From an uncultured Eubacteriales bacterium (lineage in GTDB: Bacteria > Bacillota > Clostridia > Oscillospirales > Acutalibacteraceae): 64,000 bases of DNA. Within the stretch, counting starts at the first letter, position 1. Every line of letters begins with the position of its first letter. The notes beneath the pieces were generated by a model. That model was given only the letters and a program-made list of their open reading frames with translations, searched no databases and was not told the DNA's origin. The DNA lies in the NCBI GenBank assembly GCA_900318495.1, contig ONLA01000002.1:1-64000 (forward strand), written 5' to 3'. The position numbers were made by a program, and so were the translations under genes. Shown here one piece after another: positions 8,098 to 15,983 of the stretch.

Positions 8098-8718
8098 TTA
8101 TTTTTTGTTTTTCTTAACATATATAAAATATGCGACTCCGCCGGCGGCAATAATGAGAATTAAAATTCCGAAAATAATAAACGTACCGTTGCCCTCGTTT
8201 GTTGGTATCGAACCGTTCGAGTTGTTGGAATTACCGTAATTCCTTCCCGAATCGGCTGAGGAGTCCGACGATGAGTCACGTGTTGAATCGGCGGTTGATA
8301 TCTTGCCGGCTGTGTTACTGTCCGCTTTAACGGCGCGTAAAGAATGCATCACCGAAATTTCACCGGCGCTTATATTAGCCGAGGCTGATTTTCCGTTAAC
8401 CGTAATTTTAAAATCAGAGTCCGCAATACTGTAGCCTTCGTCGATTTTGAGGTTAACGATAATTCCGTACTCCTCTCCATCGGCAAAAGTGCCTTCAAAC
8501 GGTTTAAGCATATCGTTCGCCTGAACCCATTGCGAGGACACCACCGTAACGCCTTCGGCGGAGGTTGTCACATCCGGTTTTTCCGTTCCCTTATCGCCTG
8601 CCGCCGGACCGTCAACCGTTATATTAACCTCGGTAAGGCTTTTTCCGGCGGCAAAAGCCGGAATGACGGATGTGACCGCGATAAGCGCTGCCGCCGCGGC
8701 AGCTGCTGTTCTTTTCAT
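8098..8718 (-). CDS. Sortase-linked secreted protein with C-terminal anchor
   Basis: A 206-residue protein. It has an Ala-rich signal peptide (MKRTAAAAAAALIAVTSVIPAFA), a single beta-rich region (about 25-135), a low-complexity Ser/Asp/Asn linker (about 140-170), a hydrophobic C-terminal helix and a VKKNKK tail. The layout is that of a sorted wall protein, but no clear LPXTG-like motif is present; the nearest string before the helix is SIPTNEGNG. It may be an atypical substrate or simply membrane-anchored. Start 8718 is preferred over 8727 because GGAAGG is 10 bases away. It lies between the Big2 protein and the sortase in one operon. Its function is unknown. Confidence 0.72.
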   Translation of the reverse strand: MKRTAAAAAAALIAVTSVIPAFAAGKSLTEVNITVDGPAAGDKGTEKPDVTTSAEGVTVVSSQWVQANDMLKPFEGTFADGEEYGIIVNLKIDEGYSIADSDFKITVNGKSASANISAGEISVMHSLRAVKADSNTAGKISTADSTRDSSSDSSADSGRNYGNSNNSNGSIPTNEGNGTFIIFGILILIIAAGGVAYFIYVKKNKK

Positions 8719-8758
8719 TACAATCATTCCTTCCTGTATTCTGTTTTATATCATTATA

Positions 8759-11341
8759 TTATTCAGCCTGAGTTTCGGGCTGCGTTTCGTCTTGTGCCTG
8801 CGGCAGCGTTTCCAAGGCGGCATTATAAGTTGTTTCCTCAGTTAATCCGGGAACTTCACCGCCGACCGCTTCCTGAGCCTTGTTATCAGACACTTCTTTC
8901 ACCGTAACAACGCAGGCTGCGGTTTTGCCGTTAAAGGTTTTAACGGTAATTACCGCTCTGCCGGGCGCTACCGCTGTTATTTTTCCGTTGGCGTCAACCG
9001 TTGCGGTTCTTGTGTTGCCCGAGGTATAGGTAAGCGAAGCGCTCGCGCGGTTCTCTCCCAAATCCGGAACCAATTTAAAGGTATTGCCCTTTTCAAGCTC
9101 AACGGCGTTACTGTTGAGCGTCACCGCGGCAGGAGCCTTCTTCACCGTAACCGTTGCCTTTGCCGTTACGCCGTTGTAGGCTGTTGCCGTGATTACCGCC
9201 GTGCCTTCCGCTTTCGCGGTAAGCTCAGCCTTGTTTGCGCTGCCCTTGGTTACGCTTACAACATTAGTGTTGCTGCTCGTCCATTTAATTGTAGGAGCGC
9301 TTGCGTAAGAACCGCTGTTTGTGTATTCGGATATTGTATAAGCTTCTCCAACACCCAGATTAAGGCTTGACGCTGACAGCTTCATACTGTCCGGAGCGTT
9401 TTTAACGGTAATATTCGCGCTTGCGGTTTTTCCGTTGTAAAGCTTGATTGTAATCTTGGCGGTGCCTGTTCCGACAGCGGTGATTTCCGCTTTATTGCCG
9501 CTGCCCTTGATTACCTTGGCTACCAATGTATTTGAGCTTGTCCACGAAAGATTCGCGGCGTTCGCGTAGGTTCCGGACGGAGTATTTTCGCTTACCGTCA
9601 GCTTTTCACCCACACCGAGTGTAGCCGACGAAACGCTGAGCGTTACCTTTGACGGCGCGTCTTTAACGGTCACCTTTGCCTTGGCGCTGACTCCGTTATA
9701 TGCCTTTGCGGTAACATAAGCCGTGCCCTTGGATATGCCCTTTGACACGCCTCCCGAGATTTTCGAGGTTACAATTTTGGTGTTGCTTGAGCTGTAATCT
9801 ATAACGCTTGAAGCCTGTCCTTCGGGAACAGATGAATTAAAGTCGAACTCCTCGCCGATTCCGAGGGTAACGTTAGCCGCGTTCAAATTAACCTTTGTCG
9901 GCGCTTTTTTAACGGTAACTGTTGCCGAAGCGGTTTTTCCGTTATAGGTTTTTATTGTGATAACCGCGGTTCCCACACCCTTCGCGGCAATTACCGCCTT
10001 GTTGGTGGTCTGAACCTTGGTGACCGCAGCCACCTTTGAATTTGAGCTTGTCCACTTCAAATTAGCCGCGTTAGCGTACGAACCGGAATTAGTGGTTTCA
10101 ACAGCGGTGTAGCTTTCTCCTATGCCCATAGTTCGGCTTGTAAAGTTCAGCTTCACGCTTGCGGGCGCCTTTTTAACGGTAACGGTGCAGCTTGCGCTAA
10201 GGCGCTTGTCGCCGCTTATTGTAACCGTGGCTGTGCCCGGCGCTACTCCCGTCACCTTGCCGTTCCTGTCAACTGTCGCAACCTTGGTGTTGCTGCTTTT
10301 CCAGGTGACGTTCTTTGTATCATTGCTCACAAGACCGTAGCTTTCCTTTTCGCCGAGCGAAAGGCTGTTGCGGTTAAGCTTAATCTGATTATAAGGCTTA
10401 GCCTTAACCACTACACAGAAGGTTACAGGTCTGCCGCAGCCGCGAACCTCGGTTATTGCGTTCGCCTTGCCTGCGGAATGCCAGAAAACGTTAGTTTTGC
10501 CGTTGCCGTAATAAATGCCTATATGATTGTATCCGCTGCCGTAATACTCTCCGTCGGTACAGAACTGCCAGATAATATCGCCCTTTTCAAGCAGTCCCGA
10601 CTTTAGCATTGAAGACTTGGAGGTAAAGTAATATCGGCTGATATTGTAATCCCGGTAAAGGCTGACCCAGCCTACCTCGGCAGGAATAAGCGATTTTTTG
10701 CTGCTGACGCTCTGCAAAACGTGCCACACAAAGCCGGTGCAGTTTAACTGCGGAGAATAAGTAGGCAAACCGTAATTTCCGGTAGCGTAGCGGCTGCTTT
10801 GGTCGCCGTTAGGCATACGGTGGTCATCCATAACAAAAGGCGTTCCTATATAATAATCGGGATTGCTGCTTTTGTTGTCGTGATTTTTCAGCCAGCTCAA
10901 CAGGTTGTCATATTTAATTCCGAGCACATCGGTGTAACCCTTTACGCCCTTGTGCCAGCGGTCGGTAACATTGGAGGTTGTTGTCGGAACATAATAATTG
11001 CTTACGCTGACCTTGCAGCTTGCCTTGTGTCCCGAAACCTTGTCTGTAGCGGTAATAGTCGCGGTGCCGCTTTTATTCGCCGTAACAAAACCGTTAGTCG
11101 CTCTTACATCGGCAACCGAGGTGTTGCTCGATGAATAAACAACGTTATTCGACGCCGAATTATCGGAATAATACTGATTGAGGTCAACAGTGTCGCCCAC
11201 CGTGAGCGAAAGCGAAGTTGCGCTCAGCGTCAGCTTCTTGGTTACGGCGGAAGCCGCCGGAAGCGCGGCAGACAGCGCGGAAAGCGTTAAAACCAGCGCG
11301 ATTACATACGCGGCAGTCCTTTTTATAACAGACGTTCTCAT
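8759..11341 (-). CDS. Secreted multi-Big2 protein with internal NlpC/P60-like domain
   Basis: An 860-residue exported protein. It has a signal peptide (about 1-32), one Big2 Ig-like domain (about 35-115), then a peptidase-like domain (about 125-325). The latter has C201 in LNCTGFVW and H273 in YNHIGIYYG, preceded by KGDIIWQF, which are the Cys-His pattern of NlpC/P60 peptidoglycan endopeptidases. Six more Big2 domains follow, each with a LGVGE-type motif, a WTSSNT-type strand and a closing TVTVKKAP. The C-terminus is a Gln/Glu/Thr-rich tail with no sorting signal. Start 11341 has GGAGGAG three bases upstream. It heads the sortase operon and probably acts in or on the wall. The exact peptidase family is uncertain. 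Confidence 0.85.
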   Translation of the reverse strand: MRTSVIKRTAAYVIALVLTLSALSAALPAASAVTKKLTLSATSLSLTVGDTVDLNQYYSDNSASNNVVYSSSNTSVADVRATNGFVTANKSGTATITATDKVSGHKASCKVSVSNYYVPTTTSNVTDRWHKGVKGYTDVLGIKYDNLLSWLKNHDNKSSNPDYYIGTPFVMDDHRMPNGDQSSRYATGNYGLPTYSPQLNCTGFVWHVLQSVSSKKSLIPAEVGWVSLYRDYNISRYYFTSKSSMLKSGLLEKGDIIWQFCTDGEYYGSGYNHIGIYYGNGKTNVFWHSAGKANAITEVRGCGRPVTFCVVVKAKPYNQIKLNRNSLSLGEKESYGLVSNDTKNVTWKSSNTKVATVDRNGKVTGVAPGTATVTISGDKRLSASCTVTVKKAPASVKLNFTSRTMGIGESYTAVETTNSGSYANAANLKWTSSNSKVAAVTKVQTTNKAVIAAKGVGTAVITIKTYNGKTASATVTVKKAPTKVNLNAANVTLGIGEEFDFNSSVPEGQASSVIDYSSSNTKIVTSKISGGVSKGISKGTAYVTAKAYNGVSAKAKVTVKDAPSKVTLSVSSATLGVGEKLTVSENTPSGTYANAANLSWTSSNTLVAKVIKGSGNKAEITAVGTGTAKITIKLYNGKTASANITVKNAPDSMKLSASSLNLGVGEAYTISEYTNSGSYASAPTIKWTSSNTNVVSVTKGSANKAELTAKAEGTAVITATAYNGVTAKATVTVKKAPAAVTLNSNAVELEKGNTFKLVPDLGENRASASLTYTSGNTRTATVDANGKITAVAPGRAVITVKTFNGKTAACVVTVKEVSDNKAQEAVGGEVPGLTEETTYNAALETLPQAQDETQPETQAE

Positions 11342-11379
11342 AATCTCCTCCGTGTATTTTAATTTTATAATTACATTAT

Positions 11380-11408
11380 ATATTAACACATTTGCAATGT
11401 TAAATCAA
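11380..11408 (-). promoter_or_regulatory. Promoter of the Big2/sortase operon
   Basis: On the minus strand, -35 TTGATT (11403-11408), 17 bases, -10 TAATAT (11380-11385). The Big2 gene starts about 38 bases later. The rest of the 350-base gap up to fruR shows only AT-rich sequence and the fruR promoter. Confidence 0.6.
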
Positions 11409-11645
11409 GCAAATTCGCCGAATTGTAATTCGATTTTACCGCTTTGCGCCAAAGCAATACATTTTTCGGGTTTGCATACTGAATATAAAAGAGATTTTTC
11501 GGATAAATTGACACAATCCCGGTCAAATGTAACAAAAAATCAACACTCTGTATATGCATAACAGCCAAAGAAAAAACTTTATATAATTTTTACCATAATT
11601 TTAAATAGAGTTAAAAACTTTTTGACAGTTTTTGATGTTTTATGC

Positions 11646-11673
11646 TTGACTTTGCTCAAATCAGTGTTATAAT
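11646..11673 (+). promoter_or_regulatory. fruR-fruK promoter with possible operator
   Basis: -35 TTGACT (11646-11651), a 16-base spacer and -10 TATAAT (11668-11673). An inverted TTGA...TCAA pair (11646-11659) overlaps the -35, and a further TTGAC lies about 25 bases upstream. DeoR-type repressors of fructose operons often bind such repeats, so autoregulation by FruR is likely but inferred. Confidence 0.6.
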
Positions 11674-11694
11674 ATAATCAAGAGGTGACCAAAA

Positions 11695-12444
11695 TTGCTC
11701 ACGCAAGAGAGATATCAGTCAATTTTAAGCATTATTAACGAAAGAAATGCCGTAACCGTTGCAGAGCTTTCACAATTGCTTAAGACGTCCGAATCTACAA
11801 TAAGACGTGACCTTAACGCACTGCACGAGCTCGGCAAAATCAACAAGGTTTTCGGCGGAGCAACCGCCATCACTCAAACCGAGGGGATTATCGAGGATAA
11901 CGTTGTTACCCGCGAACGTTTGATGAGTGAGGAAAAAACCGAAATAGCAAAATATTGCGCGACATTAATCAACAATACCGATTTTGTTTATATAGACGCC
12001 GGAACAACAACCTCGCGGCTTATTGACTTTATCACCAACGATAAGGCAACCTATGTGACAAACGGCATTGCTCACGCGCGAAAGCTTATTCAAAGGGGAC
12101 TTAACGCCTACATTATCGGCGGCAAGGTTAAGCCCGTTACCGAAGCCGTTGTGGGAGCTGAAGGAATAAACAACCTGAAAAACCTTAATTTTTCAAAGGC
12201 TTTTATGGGCACCAACGGCATTGATTTACACTCGGGCTACACCACACCCGACATCGAGGAGGCCATGATAAAGGAACAGGCGATTAACCAAAGCTATATG
12301 GCTTTTATCATCGCCGACCACACAAAATTCAGGCGTGTGTTCCCTGTAACATTTTCTCCTTTGACAAAATGCTGCATAATTACGGACGCAATGCCCGACA
12401 ATAAATTTGCGAAAGAAACAATTATAAAGGAGGTCAAAAAGTGA
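11695..12444 (+). CDS. fruR: DeoR-family fructose operon repressor
   Basis: A 249-residue regulator. The N-terminal DeoR helix-turn-helix reads RYQSILSIINERNAVTVAELSQLLKTSESTIRRDLNAL. The C-terminal sugar-phosphate sensor domain (about 75-230) contains YIDAGTTTSRL, TNGIAHARKLIQRGLNAYIIGGKVKP and FMGTNGIDLHSGYTTPD. The start is TTG, preceded by AGAGGTGA. The next gene, fruK, starts on the GTGA overlap. In related bacteria FruR represses fruRKA and is released by fructose 1-phosphate; here that rests on the gene neighbourhood. Confidence 0.93.
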   Translation: MLTQERYQSILSIINERNAVTVAELSQLLKTSESTIRRDLNALHELGKINKVFGGATAITQTEGIIEDNVVTRERLMSEEKTEIAKYCATLINNTDFVYIDAGTTTSRLIDFITNDKATYVTNGIAHARKLIQRGLNAYIIGGKVKPVTEAVVGAEGINNLKNLNFSKAFMGTNGIDLHSGYTTPDIEEAMIKEQAINQSYMAFIIADHTKFRRVFPVTFSPLTKCCIITDAMPDNKFAKETIIKEVKK

Positions 12445-13349
12445 TTTACACGGTAACGCTGAATCCGTCGATTGACTACATTGTAAGGCTTGACAGCTTT
12501 GTAAGCGGAATCACAAACCGCACCACAAGCGAGGAATATTACTACGGCGGCAAGGGAATTAACGTTTCCTGCGTGCTCGCGGAGCTTGATTTGGACAGCA
12601 CCGCCTACGGCTTTGTCGCGGGATTTACCGGAGACGCTATTGAAAAAGGTATTCGCAACGACAGAATTATTACCGATTTTATTAAGCTTAAGCACGGAAT
12701 TTCCCGAATCAACATTAAAATCAAGGCAGGCGACGAAACCGAAATCAACTGCCAGGGACCGCACATCAGCGAGCAGGAGCTTGAAAGACTGCTGCAAAAA
12801 ATTGACCGTATTTCAAACGGCGACACGCTTGTAATCGCAGGCAGTATTCCAAACACGATGCCCGACAACATCTATGAGATTATGCTTGAAAGAATCAAGC
12901 TCAAGAATGTAAGAATTGTTGTTGACGCCACCAAAAAGCTTCTTGTAAATTCGCTTAAATACAAGCCCTTCCTGATTAAGCCCAACCGCCAGGAGCTTTC
13001 CGAGATTTTCGGTGCAGAGGTTAAAACCGAGGAGGACATCGAGCATTACGCCAAGGAGCTGCAAAAGATGGGCGCGAGAAACGTGCTGATTTCTCTGGGC
13101 GGCGAAGGCGCCATGCTGATTGACGAAAACGGCGGAAAGCACAAGGCAGGCGTGCTGAAGGAAAAGGTAATCAACACCGTAGGCTCCGGCGATTCAATGG
13201 TAGCCGGCTTTGTGGCAGGCTATATCAAAACCGGCGACTACGCCTACGCGTTAAAGCTCGGCAGCGTTTGCGGCAACGCCACGGCGTTTATGAGCGGACT
13301 CGCCACAAAAGAAAAAATCAACGAGCTTTTGGAAAAGTTCGATAAATAA
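12441..13349 (+). CDS. fruK: 1-phosphofructokinase
   Basis: A 302-residue PfkB-family kinase that phosphorylates fructose 1-phosphate to fructose 1,6-bisphosphate with ATP. It shows the N-terminal TVTLNPSIDYIV, GGKGINVSCVLAELD, and the C-terminal TVGSGDSMVAGFVAGY with the catalytic Asp. It starts with GTG at 12441, overlapping the fruR stop by four bases, and AAAGGAGG is close upstream, indicating translational coupling. It processes the product of the PTS transporter encoded next. Confidence 0.95.
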   Translation: MIYTVTLNPSIDYIVRLDSFVSGITNRTTSEEYYYGGKGINVSCVLAELDLDSTAYGFVAGFTGDAIEKGIRNDRIITDFIKLKHGISRINIKIKAGDETEINCQGPHISEQELERLLQKIDRISNGDTLVIAGSIPNTMPDNIYEIMLERIKLKNVRIVVDATKKLLVNSLKYKPFLIKPNRQELSEIFGAEVKTEEDIEHYAKELQKMGARNVLISLGGEGAMLIDENGGKHKAGVLKEKVINTVGSGDSMVAGFVAGYIKTGDYAYALKLGSVCGNATAFMSGLATKEKINELLEKFDK

Positions 13350-13407
13350 GTAACCTTATATTGTTTTATAAAAAACAGTAATTAAAAAATAAAAAGGAGG
13401 AAAATTT

Positions 13408-15339
13408 ATGCGTATTACCGATTTGCTGAAAAAGCAAGGTATTTCCCTCGGTGTTTCACTGAAAGGAAAACAAGACGCAATCGAAAAGCTTGTCGCGCTT
13501 CATCAAAAGTGCGGCAACCTCAAAGACGTAGCTGCCTATAAGGAAGGTATCCTGGCTCGTGAAAAGATGGGTACAACCGCTATCGGCATGGAGGTAGCTA
13601 TCCCGCACGCAAAGAGCGAAGCTGTAAAAGCTCCGGCTCTCACCGCAATCACCGTTCCGAACGGCGTAGATTACGAGGCTCCCGACGGACAGCCATGTAA
13701 GCTGATTTTTATGATTGCGGCAACAACAGACGGCGACGTTCACCTTGAGGTTCTGGCACGCTTAATGCAGATGCTTATGGACGAAAGCTTTACCGCAAAG
13801 CTTAAAGCCGCAAAAACACCCGACGAATTTCTTAAAATTATCGACGATAAGGAAACAGAAAAATTCCCCGATGAGCCCAAGGCTGCTCCGGCCGCAAAGA
13901 GCGGCTACAGAGTTCTTGCCGTAACGGCGTGCCCCACCGGCATCGCCCACACCTATATGGCGGCTGAGGCTCTTGCCAAAGCAGGCGAACAAATGGGAAT
14001 TACCATTAAGGTAGAAACAAACGGCTCGGGCGGCGCAAAGAACGTTTTGACCGCCGAGGAAATCGCAAACTGCGACGGTATTATTATTGCTGCCGACAAG
14101 AACGTTGAAACAGCACGCTTTGACGGCAAGCCCGTTCTTTCAACCAAGGTTGCCGACGGCATCCACAAGCCCGAGGAACTGATTAACAAAATCGTTAACG
14201 GCGAAGTAGGAGTGTTCCATTCCGACAGAAAGGCAACCGACGCGGGTTCTTCCGGCGGCGACGAAAGCTTCGGACGTAAGCTTTACAAACACCTTATGAA
14301 CGGCGTATCACATATGCTTCCGTTCGTTGTAGCAGGCGGTATCTTTATCGCTATCGCGTTCCTGATTGACGCCGCTGCCGGCGCTCCTCAGGACGGAAAC
14401 TTCGGTTCGGCAACTCCCGTAGCAGCATGGTTCAAAACAATCGGCGGCGTAGCCTTTGGCTTTATGCTTCCGATTCTGTCCGGATTTATCGCAATGTCAA
14501 TTGCCGACCGTCCCGGCTTGCTTGTAGGCTTTGTAGGCGGTTCACTGGCTGCCACAGGCGCAACCTTTGCCGCTCCCGGCGGCGACGCGACGTCTGTTTC
14601 GGGCTTCCTCGGCGCTTTGCTTGCGGGCTTCCTTGCAGGCTGGCTGATGAAGATGCTCGAAAAAGCGTGCGACCATCTGCCCCATGCTCTTGAAGGTATT
14701 AAACCTGTTCTCATTTATCCGCTTGTCGGACTGGGAATTGTCGGTGTTATGATGTGCGCCGTTAACCCGATTATGGGACTTATCAACCAGGGACTTATCA
14801 ACGGCGTTACAGCAATGTCCAAGAACCCGGCTTTGATTATTCCTCTTTGCGCTCTGCTTGCAGGTATGATGGCAATTGATATGGGCGGCCCGTTCAACAA
14901 GGCTGCATACGTTACCGCGACAGGCTTGCTCGCAAGCGGCACAGACGCTGCGTATATGATTATGGCTGCCGTTATGATTGGCGGTATGGTTCCTCCGATT
15001 GCAATTGCTCTTTCAACCACCATCTTCCGCAAGCGCTGGAGCTCCGACGAAAGAAAGAACGGTCCCGTTAACTTTATTATGGGTCTGTCCTTCGTAACAG
15101 AGGGTGCTATTCCCTACGCTGCCGGACATCCGCTTCAGGTTATCCCGAGCTGTTTAGTAGGTTCCGCTGTTGCAGGTGCGCTTTCGGCACTGTTCCACTG
15201 CACACTCAGAGCTCCCCACGGCGGTATCTTTGTACTTCCTACTATCGGAAATGCCGCAATGTACTTCCTTGCTCTCATAATTGGCTCTGTTGTAGGTATG
15301 CTTCTGCTTGCTATTCTTAAAAAGCCTGTTAAGGAATAA
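13408..15339 (+). CDS. fruA: Fructose-specific PTS EIIABC
   Basis: A 643-residue permease that imports fructose and phosphorylates it to fructose 1-phosphate. EIIA lies at about 1-145, with the phosphorylated His in VAIPHAKSEAV. EIIB lies at about 165-260, with the phosphocysteine in TACPTGIAHTYMAAEAL. EIIC lies at about 290-640 with many membrane spans and a typical PFNKAAY and FVTEGAIPYAAGHP. AAAAAGGAGG precedes the ATG. The domain order A-B-C is the normal fused form. It receives phosphate from HPr, encoded downstream. Confidence 0.96.
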   Translation: MRITDLLKKQGISLGVSLKGKQDAIEKLVALHQKCGNLKDVAAYKEGILAREKMGTTAIGMEVAIPHAKSEAVKAPALTAITVPNGVDYEAPDGQPCKLIFMIAATTDGDVHLEVLARLMQMLMDESFTAKLKAAKTPDEFLKIIDDKETEKFPDEPKAAPAAKSGYRVLAVTACPTGIAHTYMAAEALAKAGEQMGITIKVETNGSGGAKNVLTAEEIANCDGIIIAADKNVETARFDGKPVLSTKVADGIHKPEELINKIVNGEVGVFHSDRKATDAGSSGGDESFGRKLYKHLMNGVSHMLPFVVAGGIFIAIAFLIDAAAGAPQDGNFGSATPVAAWFKTIGGVAFGFMLPILSGFIAMSIADRPGLLVGFVGGSLAATGATFAAPGGDATSVSGFLGALLAGFLAGWLMKMLEKACDHLPHALEGIKPVLIYPLVGLGIVGVMMCAVNPIMGLINQGLINGVTAMSKNPALIIPLCALLAGMMAIDMGGPFNKAAYVTATGLLASGTDAAYMIMAAVMIGGMVPPIAIALSTTIFRKRWSSDERKNGPVNFIMGLSFVTEGAIPYAAGHPLQVIPSCLVGSAVAGALSALFHCTLRAPHGGIFVLPTIGNAAMYFLALIIGSVVGMLLLAILKKPVKE

Positions 15340-15355
15340 TTCCGATTCAGAATAA

Positions 15356-15380
15356 TAAGGGCAGTTTTCCGCTGCCCTTA
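15356..15380 (+). other. Hairpin between fruA and ptsH
   Basis: A 9-bp stem (TAAGGGCAG with CTGCCCTTA) lies shortly after the fruA stop. It is followed by AAAAG rather than a T run, so it is a poor terminator. It could be a 3' stabilising or processing element that sets different levels for fruA and ptsHI. Confidence 0.45.
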
Positions 15381-15448
15381 AAAGAAATAATACAAACTGA
15401 TACTAAATTATATTTTATACTATTATTTACGCAAAGGAGAAATGACTT

Positions 15449-15712
15449 ATGGTATCAAAAAAAGTAACACTTGTTAACGCTCAGGGTTTTCATATGCGCC
15501 CGGCATCCGTATTTGCTACAGCAATGGGCAAATATTCATCAAACGTAACAATCAAGTTCAACGGCAGCGACTACAACGCAAAGAGCCTGCTTAACATCAT
15601 TGCGGCATGCATTAAATGCGGCAGCGAAATCGAGCTGGTTTGCGACGGTCCCGACGAGAACGAAGCTCTCGCGGAAGCTGTTCAGATGATTGAAAGCGGT
15701 CTCGGCGAATAA
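15449..15712 (+). CDS. ptsH: Phosphocarrier protein HPr
   Basis: An 87-residue HPr. H15, in GFHMRPAS, is the residue phosphorylated by enzyme I. S46, in NAKSLLNI, matches the site phosphorylated by HPr kinase in firmicutes; HprK is encoded at 48948 in this window. Length and fold pattern are normal. AAAGGAG lies before the ATG. It passes phosphate to the fructose EIIA upstream and probably to other PTS permeases, and in its Ser-P form would act in catabolite control. Confidence 0.96.
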   Translation: MVSKKVTLVNAQGFHMRPASVFATAMGKYSSNVTIKFNGSDYNAKSLLNIIAACIKCGSEIELVCDGPDENEALAEAVQMIESGLGE

Positions 15713-15742
15713 TTTTATTTTGCCGTTGCGGCGGCATTACTA

Positions 15743-15834
15743 ATACTAATTCCTGATAGAAAGTAGACTTATATTTTGCGAGGATATTTTTCGCAAGACA
15801 AGGCGAAGGACGCGGCAAGGCTGGCGCCTTGCAA
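15743..15834 (+). repeat. 92-bp dispersed repeat, copy 2
   Basis: Identical to the copies at 3144 and 31659. It begins 31 bases after the ptsH stop and lies inside the ptsH-ptsI interval, in the transcribed direction. Confidence 0.93.
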
Positions 15835-15841
15835 GGACTTC

Positions 15842-15946
15842 AAAGGTTACGTTTTTCACAACTTTGGATAATAATTTTATTTGTAGGGTTCGTAACTTTA
15901 AGGTGAAATCTGTAATTTTTTCACCGGCACAAAGCTTGCGAACCCT
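15842..15946 (+). promoter_or_regulatory. Structured ptsI leader with competing stems
   Basis: AGGGTTCG (15885-15892) pairs perfectly with CGAACCCT (15939-15946) and encloses a second stem, GGTGAAA (15902-15908) with TTTCACC (15919-15925). An alternative stem pairs AAGGTTACG (15843-15851) with CGTAACTTT (15891-15899), and TTTTTCAC at 15852 could take the GTGAAA arm. The two sets exclude each other. It lies 38-140 bases before the ptsI start. A regulatory RNA switch is inferred, with no known class recognised. Confidence 0.5.
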
Positions 15947-15983
15947 GCTGTACTTTATGAATATAAGCAATGAGGTGATTAAT

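Noticed and set aside
8894..10400. Recurring DNA motifs suggestive of a repeat array
   Set aside because: They are the coding repeats of the six C-terminal Big2 domains. Spacing and variation do not fit CRISPR; no CRISPR array was seen in the window.
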